Assembly: GCF_014650055.1 (NCBI RefSeq)
Contig: NZ_BMUF01000003.1
Coordinates: 310,001 to 374,000, forward strand
DNA length: 64,000 nucleotides
Direction: 5' to 3'
Origin: Streptomyces malachitofuscus
Lineage (GTDB): Bacteria; Actinomycetota; Actinomycetes; Streptomycetales; Streptomycetaceae
The translations under genes were made by a program, and so were the position numbers. The notes below the pieces were generated by a model. It was not told where the DNA came from and searched no databases. It saw only the letters and a program-made list of their open reading frames with translations. Shown piece by piece: positions 34,019-42,743 of the stretch; the first letter of the stretch is position 1, and every line of letters begins with the position of its first letter.

Positions 34019-35292
34019 GCCCGGCGGCAGGCGGTTGCGAGGAGCCGGGCACGGGAGTACCCGGCACCCGCGCGAAGTTCAGCGCACTGCTGGAGGACTC
34101 GGCGGAGGACCTGTACGAGTCGGCGCCGTGCGGCTACCTGTCCACGATGATGGACGGCACCATCGCCAAGATCAACGCGACGCTGCTCGGCTGGCTCGGT
34201 CTGTCCCGGAACGAGGTGGTGGGACGGATGCGCTTCACCGACCTGCTCACCGTCGGCGGCAAGCTGTATCACGAGACGCACTTCGCGCCCTTGCTGCGCA
34301 TGCAGGGACACCTCGGCGGCATAGCGCTGGAGATGAGGACCGCGTCGGGTTCCCGGCTGCCCGTCCTGGTCACGTCGACCGTCAAGAAGAGCGACGACGG
34401 CGAACCGCTGCTGATCCGCACCACCGTCTTCGACGCGACGGACCGGCGGGCCTACGAGAGCGAACTGCTGCGCGCCCGCCGCACCGCCGACGAGGCCCGC
34501 CGCCAGGCCGAAGCCGACCGCGAGCGGCTGCGCGAGGCGCTGGCCGTGCTCCAGCAGAGCCTGCTGCCCGCGGCCCTGCCCGACATCCCCGGCGTGGAGA
34601 CCGCCTGCCACTACCACACCGCTTCCGCGATGCAGTTGGGCGGGGACTTCTACGACCTGTTCGCGCTCGACGACAACCGGTCCGCCTTCTTCCTCGGCGA
34701 TGTATGCGGCAAGGGGCCGCAGGCAGCGGCGGTGACGTCACTCACCCGCTACACCCTGCGCGCCGCCGCCCTCCACGAGCCCGATCCGGTCGCCAACCTG
34801 CGCGTGCTCAACACGGTCCTGCTGGACCGGTACACCGGTGACGATCCGCGGTACTGCACCGCCGTGGTCGGTGTCCTGGAACGCGTGGGGGAGACGGTCG
34901 AGGTCCGGATGGCCGCCGGAGGCCACCCTCCACCCCTCGTGCTGCGCGCCGACGGCCGCGCGGAACACCTCCCCACCCCGGGAGGCATGCTCGTCGGAGC
35001 CCTTCCCGCGGCGCGGTTCGTCCCGGTCCGGACCACCCTGCGTCCGGGCGACACCCTGCTGCTGTACACCGACGGCCTCACCGAGGCCCGTACCGGCCCG
35101 CAGCGGGAGCTGTACGGCGACGAGGCGCTGAAGTCCTTCGCCGAGGCCCTGGCTCCCGCGGGACCCGGCCGGGTGATCGACGCGCTGACGGACCTGCTGC
35201 GGAGTTTCGGCGACGGACTGAACGACGACACCGCCCTGCTCGCCATCGGCGTCCCCGCCCGAACCGACCCCGGACGCAGGACCTCGGCATGA
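34015..35292 (+). CDS. rsbP: RsbP-like PAS-PP2C serine phosphatase
   Basis: A 425-residue signalling phosphatase: a PAS domain (about residues 30-150, with LYESAPCGYLSTMMDG at its start), a coiled-coil linker (about 150-190) and a PP2C/SpoIIE phosphatase domain (about 195-415). Metal-binding acidic motifs are visible as GGDFYD, GDVCGKG, YTDGLTE and NDDTALL. In the Bacillus energy-stress pathway RsbP dephosphorylates the STAS antagonist RsbV and so frees SigB. The ATG overlaps the rsbQ stop, and the stop overlaps the STAS gene start; the three genes form one coupled operon. No RsbW kinase is encoded in this operon. Confidence 0.9.
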   Translation: MSPAAGGCEEPGTGVPGTRAKFSALLEDSAEDLYESAPCGYLSTMMDGTIAKINATLLGWLGLSRNEVVGRMRFTDLLTVGGKLYHETHFAPLLRMQGHLGGIALEMRTASGSRLPVLVTSTVKKSDDGEPLLIRTTVFDATDRRAYESELLRARRTADEARRQAEADRERLREALAVLQQSLLPAALPDIPGVETACHYHTASAMQLGGDFYDLFALDDNRSAFFLGDVCGKGPQAAAVTSLTRYTLRAAALHEPDPVANLRVLNTVLLDRYTGDDPRYCTAVVGVLERVGETVEVRMAAGGHPPPLVLRADGRAEHLPTPGGMLVGALPAARFVPVRTTLRPGDTLLLYTDGLTEARTGPQRELYGDEALKSFAEALAPAGPGRVIDALTDLLRSFGDGLNDDTALLAIGVPARTDPGRRTSA

Positions 35293-35609
35293 AGAACCTG
35301 ACGATCACCGCGTCGCCCACCCCCGCCGGTCCCGCCCTCGTGGTCGCCGGCGACCTCGACCACACCAACGCACGGCAACTGCGCCGGGCCGGGCGGGGAG
35401 CGGCTCCGTCGGCCGGGCAGGTCCTGACGGTGGACCTGGGCAACGTGGGGTTCCGCGACTCGAGCGGTCTCACCGCGCTGATCGCCCTCCACAACGACGC
35501 CCTCGCGGCCGGTGCCGACATGGCTCTGGTGGCCGTGTCGGCCTCTGTCCGGCGACTGCTGCGCCTGACCGGACTCGACCAGGTCTTCGACCTGCGTGAC
35601 AGGGCGTAG
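35289..35609 (+). CDS. STAS anti-sigma factor antagonist (RsbV-like)
   Basis: A 106-residue STAS-domain protein. The phosphorylation loop is FRDSSGLTAL with Ser58/Ser59, the site that a partner RsbW-type kinase phosphorylates and an RsbP-type phosphatase resets. Unphosphorylated STAS antagonists sequester the anti-sigma kinase. The ATG overlaps the RsbP-like stop. A candidate kinase partner, an RsbW-like ATPase, is encoded 5.5 kb downstream at 41147. The N-terminal strand (LTITASPTPAGPALVVAGDL) is typical. The downstream sigma factor is not in this window. Confidence 0.9.
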   Translation: MKNLTITASPTPAGPALVVAGDLDHTNARQLRRAGRGAAPSAGQVLTVDLGNVGFRDSSGLTALIALHNDALAAGADMALVAVSASVRRLLRLTGLDQVFDLRDRA

Positions 35610-35634
35610 CCCTGCGGGCGGACCGCGCCCGGCC

Positions 35635-35653
35635 ACCGGACGGCCGGTCCGGT
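35635..35653 (+). terminator. Weak hairpin after the Rsb operon
   Basis: ACCGGAC (35635-35641) pairs with GTCCGGT (35647-35653), 5-base loop, 26 bases after the STAS gene. Possibly a terminator. Confidence 0.45.
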
Positions 35654-35748
35654 CGCCCTCTTCCCCGGTCCGGTCGCCCGCTTCCGGTGTGCGGGACGCC
35701 ACCCGATTGTGCTCACGCCGATCGGGGCACTCGGGAGGTGCCGCATCA

Positions 35749-35774
35749 CCGCCGGTGCCCTAGGGCCCCGGCGG
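35749..35774 (+). promoter_or_regulatory. Strong leader hairpin before the carboxylate-amine ligase gene
   Basis: CCGCCGG (35749-35755) pairs with CCGGCGG (35768-35774), with an inner GCCC/GGGC stem, ending 32 bases before the start codon. It could be an attenuator-like leader structure or a late terminator of the Rsb operon. Confidence 0.4.
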
Positions 35775-35806
35775 TACGGCACAGGACGAGGGCAAGGGGA
35801 CCAACG

Positions 35807-37003
35807 GTGACGGAGCGTATCGGAGCAGAGGAAGAGTTCCATGTCGTGGACGTGGAGAGCGGACGGCTCGTGCCACGCGCCGGCACGCTGCTCGACAGGC
35901 TCGGCGGACCGGGCTTCAGCCGTGAACTGCAGCAGTCGGCCGTGGAGAGCAACAGCCGCGTCCACGACACGCTGGAGGGCCTCTTCGCGGACCTGGCCGA
36001 CACCCGGCGCCGGCTGGACGCGGCCGCCTCCTCGCTCGGCCTGGCCGTCGTGGCCGCCGGCACCGTTCCGCTGGCCCGCGTCACCTCCCACGAGGTCACC
36101 GAGGACCGCCGCTTCCGGCGCATGGCCGACGCCTACCGCCGGGTCGCCGACGAACAGCTCATCTGCAGCGCCCAGGTGCACGTCGACGTACCCGACCGGG
36201 ACACCGCGGTACGCGCCATGTGCCTGGTCTCGCCCTGGCTGCCGCCCCTGCTGGCCCTGACGGCCAGTTCCCCGTTCTGGCTCGGAGCCGACACCGGGTA
36301 CGCGAGCTGGCGCACCATGCTCTGGCAGCGGTGGCCGACCGCGGGCCCGGCCGGCTGCTACCGGAGCGCCGCCGAGTACGACGCCGCCATGGCGGAGCTG
36401 ATCGGTTCGGGCGTCATCAGTGACACCGGGATGCTCTACCACGACGTACGGCCGTCGGCCCACCAGCGCACGCTCGAACTGCGCATCTGCGACGCCTGCC
36501 CCCGCACCGAGACCGTGGTGCTGGTCGCCGGACTCTTCAGGGCGCTGGTGCGCGACGCCCTCGACCGTCTGGAGCGCGGGGCGGAGCCCGGGTGCGACGG
36601 ACACCACGAGTGGCTGCGCGCCGCCACCTGGCGCGCCGCGCGCTCGGGCCTCGAGGGCCGGCTCGTCGACCCGGCCACCCGCCGCGGCGCCCCGGCACCC
36701 ATCGTGCTGCGCGGCATGCTGCACCGGCTGCGCCCCGCCCTGGAGGCGTACGGCGACTTCACCACCGCGCGCACGCTGCTCGAAGAGGCCCTCGCCACGG
36801 GCAGCGCCGCACACCGGCTGCGCCGGGCCGCACGGGACGAGGACCTGCTCGCCGGCATCGACATGCTGGCCGCCGAGACCCGCGGCGACCGCCTCGCCCC
36901 CACCACCACCCGCCGCCGTCACCGGCGTCCGGCAGGCCCGCCCGGCGCGGGCCGCGCCCGGGCCCACGTCCACTCGGCCACGACGCCGGGCACGCCCGGC
37001 TGA
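35807..37003 (+). CDS. YbdK-type carboxylate-amine ligase (glutamate-cysteine ligase 2 family)
   Basis: A 398-residue ATP-dependent carboxylate-amine ligase of the GCS2/YbdK family. Features are IGAEEEFHVVD at the N-terminus (metal-binding glutamates), QQSAVESNSRVHDT near residue 45, ICSAQVHVDVPD near 120, and LELRICDACPRTE near 225. The family forms gamma-glutamyl or related amide bonds; YbdK itself has weak gamma-glutamylcysteine synthetase activity. The GTG start has AAGGGGA about six bases upstream. Its position directly before an AsnO-like amidotransferase suggests that it makes or extends a small peptide in that pathway, possibly standing in for the NAGGN synthetase; this is inference. 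Confidence 0.85.
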   Translation: MTERIGAEEEFHVVDVESGRLVPRAGTLLDRLGGPGFSRELQQSAVESNSRVHDTLEGLFADLADTRRRLDAAASSLGLAVVAAGTVPLARVTSHEVTEDRRFRRMADAYRRVADEQLICSAQVHVDVPDRDTAVRAMCLVSPWLPPLLALTASSPFWLGADTGYASWRTMLWQRWPTAGPAGCYRSAAEYDAAMAELIGSGVISDTGMLYHDVRPSAHQRTLELRICDACPRTETVVLVAGLFRALVRDALDRLERGAEPGCDGHHEWLRAATWRAARSGLEGRLVDPATRRGAPAPIVLRGMLHRLRPALEAYGDFTTARTLLEEALATGSAAHRLRRAARDEDLLAGIDMLAAETRGDRLAPTTTRRRHRRPAGPPGAGRARAHVHSATTPGTPG

Positions 37004-37080
37004 TCCGGACCGTCCACCGGTCCTCCGGTCTCATGCGCAATTCCCGGACCACCCCTGACCAAGGAGAGTGTCGCACCACC

Positions 37081-37164
37081 ATGTCCAGTCGTACGCATGC
37101 CTCCCCGCACCCGTCCCAGGCCCCGGACCACCACGCGGACCCGACGGAAAGGAGGGCCCACTGA
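37081..37164 (+). CDS. 27-residue leader peptide overlapping asnO
   Basis: An ATG at 37081 opens a 27-codon frame (MSSRTHASPHPSQAPDHH...) whose TGA overlaps the asnO ATG (TGATG). Upstream AAGGAG at 37060-37065 is rather distant. The peptide is His- and Pro-rich and resembles nothing known to me. It may provide translational coupling for asnO, or be chance. Confidence 0.35.
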   Translation: MSSRTHASPHPSQAPDHHADPTERRAH

Positions 37165-38948
37165 TGTGCGGTCTCAGCGGAGAGGTCCGTTTCGACGGCG
37201 GGCAGCCGGACATCGCGGCCGTGGAACGCATGACCGACCGGCTCGCACCGCGAGGCCCCGACGGCCGCGGGCTGTGGTCCCAGGGGCCGGTGGCCCTCGG
37301 ACACCGCAGACTCAAGATCATCGACCTGTCCGACAGCGGCGCCCAGCCGATGACCGACCCCCGCGCCCGTCTCGCCGGAGTCTTCAACGGCTGCGTCTAC
37401 AACTACCGCGAACTGCGGGACGAACTGCACGCCCTGGGCCACCGCTTCTTCTCGCAGTCCGACACCGAGGTCGTGCTCAAGGCGTACCAGCAGTGGGGCA
37501 CCGACTGCGTCGAGCGCTTCCTCGGCATGTTCGCCTTCGTGATCGTCGAACAGGACACCGGGCGTGTGGTCCTGGCCCGGGACCGGCTCGGCATCAAGCC
37601 GTTCTACCTCTCCGGCACCACCGAACGACTGAGGTTCGCCTCCTCCCTGCCCGCGCTGCTCGCGGCCGGCGGTGTCGACACCTCGCTGGATCCCGTCGCC
37701 CTGCACCAGTACTTCAGCTGGCACGCCACCGTCGCCGCACCCCACACCCTCCTCCACGGCGTGCGCAAGCTGCCCCCTGCCACGGTGCGGGTCGTCCAGC
37801 CCGACGGCAGCCACCGCGACCGCCTCTACTGGAACCCCGCGCACACCCGCCGCCCCGAGTACGCCGGCCTCGGCGCCGACGACTGGACGGACGCCGTCCT
37901 GGACGCCCTGCGCACCGCCGTACGCCGCCGCATGGTCGCCGACGTGCCGGTCGGGGTGCTGCTCTCGGGCGGCCTGGACTCCAGCCTGATCGTGGCGCTG
38001 CTGGCCGACGAAGGGCAGCCGGACCTCGCGACCTTCAGCGTCGGCTTCGAGTCCGAGGGCGACGAGGAGGGCGACGAGTTCCACTACTCCGACCTCGTGG
38101 CACGGCACTTCGACACCCGCCACCACCAGCTGATGGTCCCCTCCGACCGGGTCGCCGGCGCCCTCGACGGCGCGGTCCGCGCCATGAGCGAGCCCATGAT
38201 GAGCCACGACGTGGTGGCCTTCCACCTGCTGTCGGAGCAGGTGGCCAAGGAGGTCAAGGTCGTGCAGAGCGGCCAGGGAGCCGACGAGGTGTTCGCCGGC
38301 TACCACTGGTACCCGCAGATGGCGGACGTGCCGCGGCCGCAGGCCGCCGAGGCCTACATCGACACCTATTTCGACCGGTCGCACGCCGACCTCGCGTCCA
38401 TGCTCCACCCCGGATTCCTCCCCGCCAGGGACACCTCCGCCGAGTTCGTCCGCGCGCACATGGCGGCCGAGGGCGCCGAGACGGCACTCGACGCCGACCT
38501 CCGCCTCGACACGCTCGTGATGATGGTCGACGACCCCGTCAAACGGGTCGACAACATGACGATGGACTGGGGCCTGGAGGCCCGGGTGCCGTTCCTCGAC
38601 CACGAGCTGGTCGAACTGGCCGCCGCCTGCCCGCCCGAGCTGAAACTCGCCGACGGCGGCAAGGGCGTTCTCAAGGCCGCCGCCCGCCGGGTCCTGCCCC
38701 GCCAGGTCGTCGACCGGCCCAAGGGCTACTTCCCCGTCCCCGCGATCAAGCACATGGCCGGGCCTGTCCTCCAGCGCGTCCGCGAGACCCTCACCGCCCC
38801 CGAGGCCAGGGCCCGCGGCGTCTTCCGCGAGGACTACGTCGCCGCACTGCTCGAGGCACCCAACGCGCACCGCACCAGGCGAGGAGCGAACACCCTGTGG
38901 CAGATGGCGCTGCTGGAGACATGGCTGCAGACGCACGGGATCCGCTGA
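37164..38948 (+). CDS. asnO: N-acetylglutaminylglutamine amidotransferase-like, class B asparagine synthetase family
   Basis: A 594-residue glutamine-dependent amidotransferase. The start is fixed by Cys2 (MCGLSGE), the catalytic N-terminal nucleophile of the glutaminase domain; AAGGAGG lies upstream. The synthetase domain has the pyrophosphate loop LLSGGLDSS near residue 270, SGQGADEVFAGY near 375, and the VDDPVKRVDNMTMDWGLEAR segment near 455. This pattern matches AsnO of NAGGN osmolyte synthesis better than ordinary asparagine synthetase. AsnO converts the C-terminal carboxylate of N-acetylglutaminylglutamine to the amide. The dedicated GNAT/ATP-grasp NAGGN synthetase is absent next to it; instead a carboxylate-amine ligase precedes and an S9 peptidase follows. 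Confidence 0.85.
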   Translation: MCGLSGEVRFDGGQPDIAAVERMTDRLAPRGPDGRGLWSQGPVALGHRRLKIIDLSDSGAQPMTDPRARLAGVFNGCVYNYRELRDELHALGHRFFSQSDTEVVLKAYQQWGTDCVERFLGMFAFVIVEQDTGRVVLARDRLGIKPFYLSGTTERLRFASSLPALLAAGGVDTSLDPVALHQYFSWHATVAAPHTLLHGVRKLPPATVRVVQPDGSHRDRLYWNPAHTRRPEYAGLGADDWTDAVLDALRTAVRRRMVADVPVGVLLSGGLDSSLIVALLADEGQPDLATFSVGFESEGDEEGDEFHYSDLVARHFDTRHHQLMVPSDRVAGALDGAVRAMSEPMMSHDVVAFHLLSEQVAKEVKVVQSGQGADEVFAGYHWYPQMADVPRPQAAEAYIDTYFDRSHADLASMLHPGFLPARDTSAEFVRAHMAAEGAETALDADLRLDTLVMMVDDPVKRVDNMTMDWGLEARVPFLDHELVELAAACPPELKLADGGKGVLKAAARRVLPRQVVDRPKGYFPVPAIKHMAGPVLQRVRETLTAPEARARGVFREDYVAALLEAPNAHRTRRGANTLWQMALLETWLQTHGIR

Positions 38949-41056
38949 CCGGCATGGAGACCCGCACCGACGCCGCCACACGGGAGCTGCCCTCCCCCGA
39001 GCCGCTGCCGCTCGCCGACACCTCCACGCCGTACGACGTGCCGCCCCCGGCCGTCCACGGCTGCTGGTACCCGTCGGCGGACCCCGGCGGCCGGTACGTC
39101 GCCTTCATCTGCGACCGGGCCGGAGTGCCGCAGCTGTGGACCGGCCCCGTCGACGGTGAGGAGGTGCGCCGGCTCGACGCCGACCCCGATCCGGTCACGG
39201 AGGTGTCCTGGTCCCCCGACGGACGCTGGATCGCCTACACGGTGGCTCCGGACGGCGGAGAACTCACCCGCGTGCTGTGCGTTCGCCCCGACGGCACCGG
39301 GCGGCACCTGCTGGCCGGCGGCGAACCCGGTACCTCCGCACGCCTGGGGTGCTGGCAGCACGACGGCTCGGCCATCGCGGTGACCGTCACCGATTCCGCC
39401 CCCGCCGGGCTCCCGTTCGCCGCGCACCCCGGGGCGGCGGGCGCCTCCCCGCCCGTCCGGGCGCACCGGGACGGCCGGGGCGTGCTGCTGGAGCCCGGCG
39501 CACCACGGCACGAGCCCGCGTGGGCCGCCGACGGGGACCGGACGGTGTCCGCGGAGGAGCCGGAGCCGCGTGCCCTGTCCGCGTATCTCGTCGACCCCGA
39601 CGGCGCGGCCGCGCCCGTGCTGCTGGCGAGCGAACGCGGGGCGGCCAACCAGCGGGTGTGCGACCTCAGCCGGGACGGCAGGCTCGCCCTGGTGTACCGG
39701 GGCCCCCGTGGCCGCAGGGAGGCGCTCGTGCTGCGCACCGGCGACCGGACGGTCACCTGCGCGCTGCCGGTCGCCGACGGCGACCCGTGGATCGGCGGTT
39801 TCTCGCCGGACGCCGGCACCGTGTGGCTGCGCAGCGACGGCGGCCGGGAGCACGCCGCCCTCGTCGCCGCCCACCTCGACCCGCGGGGACATCTGCTCGG
39901 CACCACGGTCGCCGCCCAGCGCCCCGACTGCGGCCTGGAGCTGCTGTCCCTGGGACGGGACGGGCGGCGCGCGGTACTGGCCTGGAACGTGCGCGGGGTC
40001 AGCGAACTGGAGACCGCCGGGCTGACCGCCGCCCGGTCCGACGGCGGGCCGGCCGGCATCGGGACGTCCCGGCCCGCCTCCGCCGGTGTCGCACGCACCG
40101 TCGACCTGCCCCACGAAGTGGTCACGCGCATCGCGCCGACCGCCGACCCCGACGCCCCCGTCGTCGCCCTGTCCGGATCACGGCGCCACCCCGGCGTGTG
40201 GTGGCTGCCGTACGGACAGCCGCTGCGCACCCCCTGGTCCTCGCGCGACGAGGACGCACTCCCGGCGGGGCGCACACCGGTGCGGCCGATGCCCATGAGC
40301 CCCGCGGCCCGCGACGGACTCACCCTCGGCGGCTGGTACTACCGGGCACCCGGCCGCTCGCCAGGCGAACCGGCACCGTGCGTCCTGCACCTGCACGGCG
40401 GTCCGGAGGAACAGGAACGCCCGGTGCTCGAACCGCTCTACCTGGAACTTCTCGGCAGGGGACTGGACGTGTTCGCGCCCGACGTCCGCGGATCGTCCGG
40501 GCACGGGCGCACCTTCGTCGACGCGGACCTGGGCAGGGGGCGCTTCGACGCGATCAACGACGTCGCGGACTGCGCAGCGCACGTGATGGTGCGGGGCCTC
40601 GCGGACCCCCGCCGGATGGCCGTGATGGGCCGCTCCTACGGCGGCTATCTGGTGATGGCGTCGCTGGTGTGGCACCCGGATCTGTTCCGCACCGGTGTCG
40701 CGGTGTGCGGCATGTCGGACTTCGCCACCTTCTTCGCCGGGACCGAGCCCTGGATCGCTCAGTCCGCCGCCCACAAGTACGGGCACCCGGAGCGCGACCG
40801 GGAACTGCTGCGGGCGCTGTCGCCGATGAGCCGCGTCGACGCACTGCGGGCCCCGATCCTCGCCGTGCACGGCGAGCACGACACCAACGTCCCCCCGGGC
40901 GAGTCCGAACAGTTCGTCCGGGCCGCCAGGGAACGCGGGCTGGAGGCCCAACTCCTGCTGCTGCGCCACGAGGGCCACGACTTCCGCCGCGCCGACAACC
41001 GCCGTCTGTTCCGCCGGACCGCCGCCGACTGGATGGAGCGGCACCTGGCCGGCTGA
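38921..41056 (+). CDS. S9-family peptidase (prolyl oligopeptidase / acylaminoacyl peptidase type)
   Basis: A serine peptidase of about 711 residues with an N-terminal beta-propeller (WD-like blades such as VTEVSWSPDGRWIAYT) and a C-terminal alpha/beta hydrolase domain. The triad is Ser572 (GRSYGG), Asp654 (GEHDTNVPP) and His686 (HEGHDF), counting from the ATG at 38921, which overlaps asnO by 28 bases; an ATG at 38954 is an alternative. There is no signal peptide, so it acts in the cytoplasm on short peptides. In proteobacterial NAGGN loci an M42 peptidase occupies this position, so this enzyme may degrade the osmolyte or related peptides; that is inference from context. Confidence 0.88.
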   Translation: MAADARDPLTGMETRTDAATRELPSPEPLPLADTSTPYDVPPPAVHGCWYPSADPGGRYVAFICDRAGVPQLWTGPVDGEEVRRLDADPDPVTEVSWSPDGRWIAYTVAPDGGELTRVLCVRPDGTGRHLLAGGEPGTSARLGCWQHDGSAIAVTVTDSAPAGLPFAAHPGAAGASPPVRAHRDGRGVLLEPGAPRHEPAWAADGDRTVSAEEPEPRALSAYLVDPDGAAAPVLLASERGAANQRVCDLSRDGRLALVYRGPRGRREALVLRTGDRTVTCALPVADGDPWIGGFSPDAGTVWLRSDGGREHAALVAAHLDPRGHLLGTTVAAQRPDCGLELLSLGRDGRRAVLAWNVRGVSELETAGLTAARSDGGPAGIGTSRPASAGVARTVDLPHEVVTRIAPTADPDAPVVALSGSRRHPGVWWLPYGQPLRTPWSSRDEDALPAGRTPVRPMPMSPAARDGLTLGGWYYRAPGRSPGEPAPCVLHLHGGPEEQERPVLEPLYLELLGRGLDVFAPDVRGSSGHGRTFVDADLGRGRFDAINDVADCAAHVMVRGLADPRRMAVMGRSYGGYLVMASLVWHPDLFRTGVAVCGMSDFATFFAGTEPWIAQSAAHKYGHPERDRELLRALSPMSRVDALRAPILAVHGEHDTNVPPGESEQFVRAARERGLEAQLLLLRHEGHDFRRADNRRLFRRTAADWMERHLAG

Positions 41057-41146
41057 GATGTCGGAGGTACCTGTCACACTTCAGTGGCGTGCGGGGGAGC
41101 GATGCGGGTAGTCGCGCGGTGTGATCGGTGAGTGAAGGCGGACCGG

Positions 41147-41590
41147 ATGGAACCAGGACCTGTCGGCGAAGGGGATGCGGTGCCAGGCGCACCCGGGCGG
41201 CGGGCGTCCTACGCCCTGGACGACGACGGTGCCTGGATCGCGCAGGCACGCCACCTCGCGGCCGCGTTCCTGAGCCGGCTGCGGGCCGAGGACGGCCTGC
41301 CGGTGTCGACGCGCGCCGTCGAGGTCACCCAGCTCGTGGTGAGCGAACTGGTCACCAACGCCCGGAAGTACGCGCCCGGCCCCGTCGGGCTGGACCTGCG
41401 GCTGGACGACGACGCCGTCGAGGTCGTCGTCCACGACGGCAATCCAGCGGCACCGGTGCCCCGCGACGCGGACCCCGGCCGGGTCGGCCAGCACGGACTC
41501 GAGATCGTGATGGCCGTCGCCCAGGCCCTGGACGTACGGCAGGAACCGGCCGGCAAGAGCATCACGGCCCGCATCTCCCTCTTCGCCTGA
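41147..41590 (+). CDS. RsbW-like anti-sigma serine kinase / ATP-binding protein
   Basis: A 147-residue GHKL (HATPase_c_2) protein of the RsbW-like group that is abundant in Streptomyces. The N-box is VVSELVTNARKYA (about residues 66-78), followed by VVVHDGNPAAP (the G1 box equivalent) and VGQHGLEIVMAVAQ (G2). The ATG at 41147 has AAGGCGG upstream; a GTG at 41132 lacks a site. Such proteins bind ATP, phosphorylate STAS antagonists and sequester sigma factors. It is a plausible but unproven partner for the STAS protein at 35289. It overlaps the end of the convergent pseudogene. Confidence 0.85.
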   Translation: MEPGPVGEGDAVPGAPGRRASYALDDDGAWIAQARHLAAAFLSRLRAEDGLPVSTRAVEVTQLVVSELVTNARKYAPGPVGLDLRLDDDAVEVVVHDGNPAAPVPRDADPGRVGQHGLEIVMAVAQALDVRQEPAGKSITARISLFA

Positions 41591-42718
41591 GTCCCGCGAC
41601 GCCGGCTGACCGTCGCCACCGGCCGCCGCCCTGCAGCGGCTGTTCCGTCCAGATGACCTTGCCGTTCGCCGTGTACCGCGTCCCCCAGCGGTCGGCGAAC
41701 TGGGCGACGAGGAAGGGCCCCCGGCCGCCCTCGTCCGTCGTGGTCGCCCGGCGCAGATGCGGGGAGGTGCTGCTGCCGTCGGACACCTCGCAGATCAGCG
41801 CGCGGTCGCGGACGAGGCGTACCCGCACGGGCGGCGAGGCGTGACGGATGGCGTTGGTCACCAGCTCGCTGATGATCAGTTCCGTGACGAAGGCCTCCTT
41901 CTCCAGTCCCCACCCGGCCATCGTCCGGGTCACCGCCGAGTGCACCTCGCCGACGGCCGAGGGATCGGACGGGACGTCCCACACGGCGGTGCGGCCGCCG
42001 TCCAGCGAACGCCTGCGGGCGATCAGCAGCGCCACGTCGTCACGGGGACGCCCGGGCAGCAGCGCCCGCAGCACCGTGTCGCACGCCTCCTCCGGGGCGC
42101 CGGCCGAGCCGGCCAGGGCCCGCCGCAGCAGTTCCAGCCCCTCGTCGATGTCCCGGTGCCGGTCCTCCACCAGCCCGTCGGTGTACAGCACCAGGCTGCT
42201 CCCGGGCGGCAGCCGCAGGGAGGCCGTCTCGAAGGGCGGACGACGGCGGGCTGGAGGTGTCCGGCGCGGGCCAGCGTGCACCCGCCGGTCGACGGGTCGT
42301 AGATGACGTACAGGCAGGTGGCGCCGGTGACGGGCGCCGCCTCGACCTCCTCCCCGGTCTCGTCCTGGTCGATCCGGGTGACCAGCTCGTCCATGTGCCA
42401 CAGCGGCTCGTCGGGCGGCAGGTCCAGGGCGGAGAAATTGTGCACCGCGGTGCGCAGCCGCCCCATCGTGGCGGCGGCATGCAGTCCGTGGCCGACCACG
42501 TCGCCCACCACGAGCGCCACCCGGACGCCGGGGAGCGGAATGACGTCGTACCAGTCGCCGCCGACCCCGCCGCGGCCCGCCTGCGCGGGGAGGTCACCAC
42601 CGGGCGGAGGCGGCCGAGGAAACCGGCCATGACACTTTTCCAGCACCGCCGCTCGGGACGGCGCGAACGTTCCCACGGGGCCCGCCGCACCCGGCCCGCG
42701 CCTCCCGGAGGCCCCCAC
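41562..42718 (-). pseudogene. Decayed PP2C phosphatase-kinase (SpoIIE + HATPase) gene
   Basis: Two reading frames must be joined to see the protein. Upstream, about 42718-42240, one frame encodes the first part of a SpoIIE/PP2C phosphatase (GGVGGDWYDVIPLPG, VVGDVVGHG, TCLYVIYDP). Near 42232-42245 the reading passes to another frame that continues PFETASLRL, LVLYTDGLVE, RDDVALL and an RsbW-like domain (TELIISELVTNAIRHA). About 15-20 residues that normally link AGHPPPAVV to the LPFET segment are missing at the junction, so a deletion, not a single-base slip, caused the shift. The N-terminus is also degraded and any PAS/GAF sensor domain is gone. Confidence 0.75.
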
Positions 42719-42743
42719 CGGGGCCCCGCGGACGCGTCCGTCC

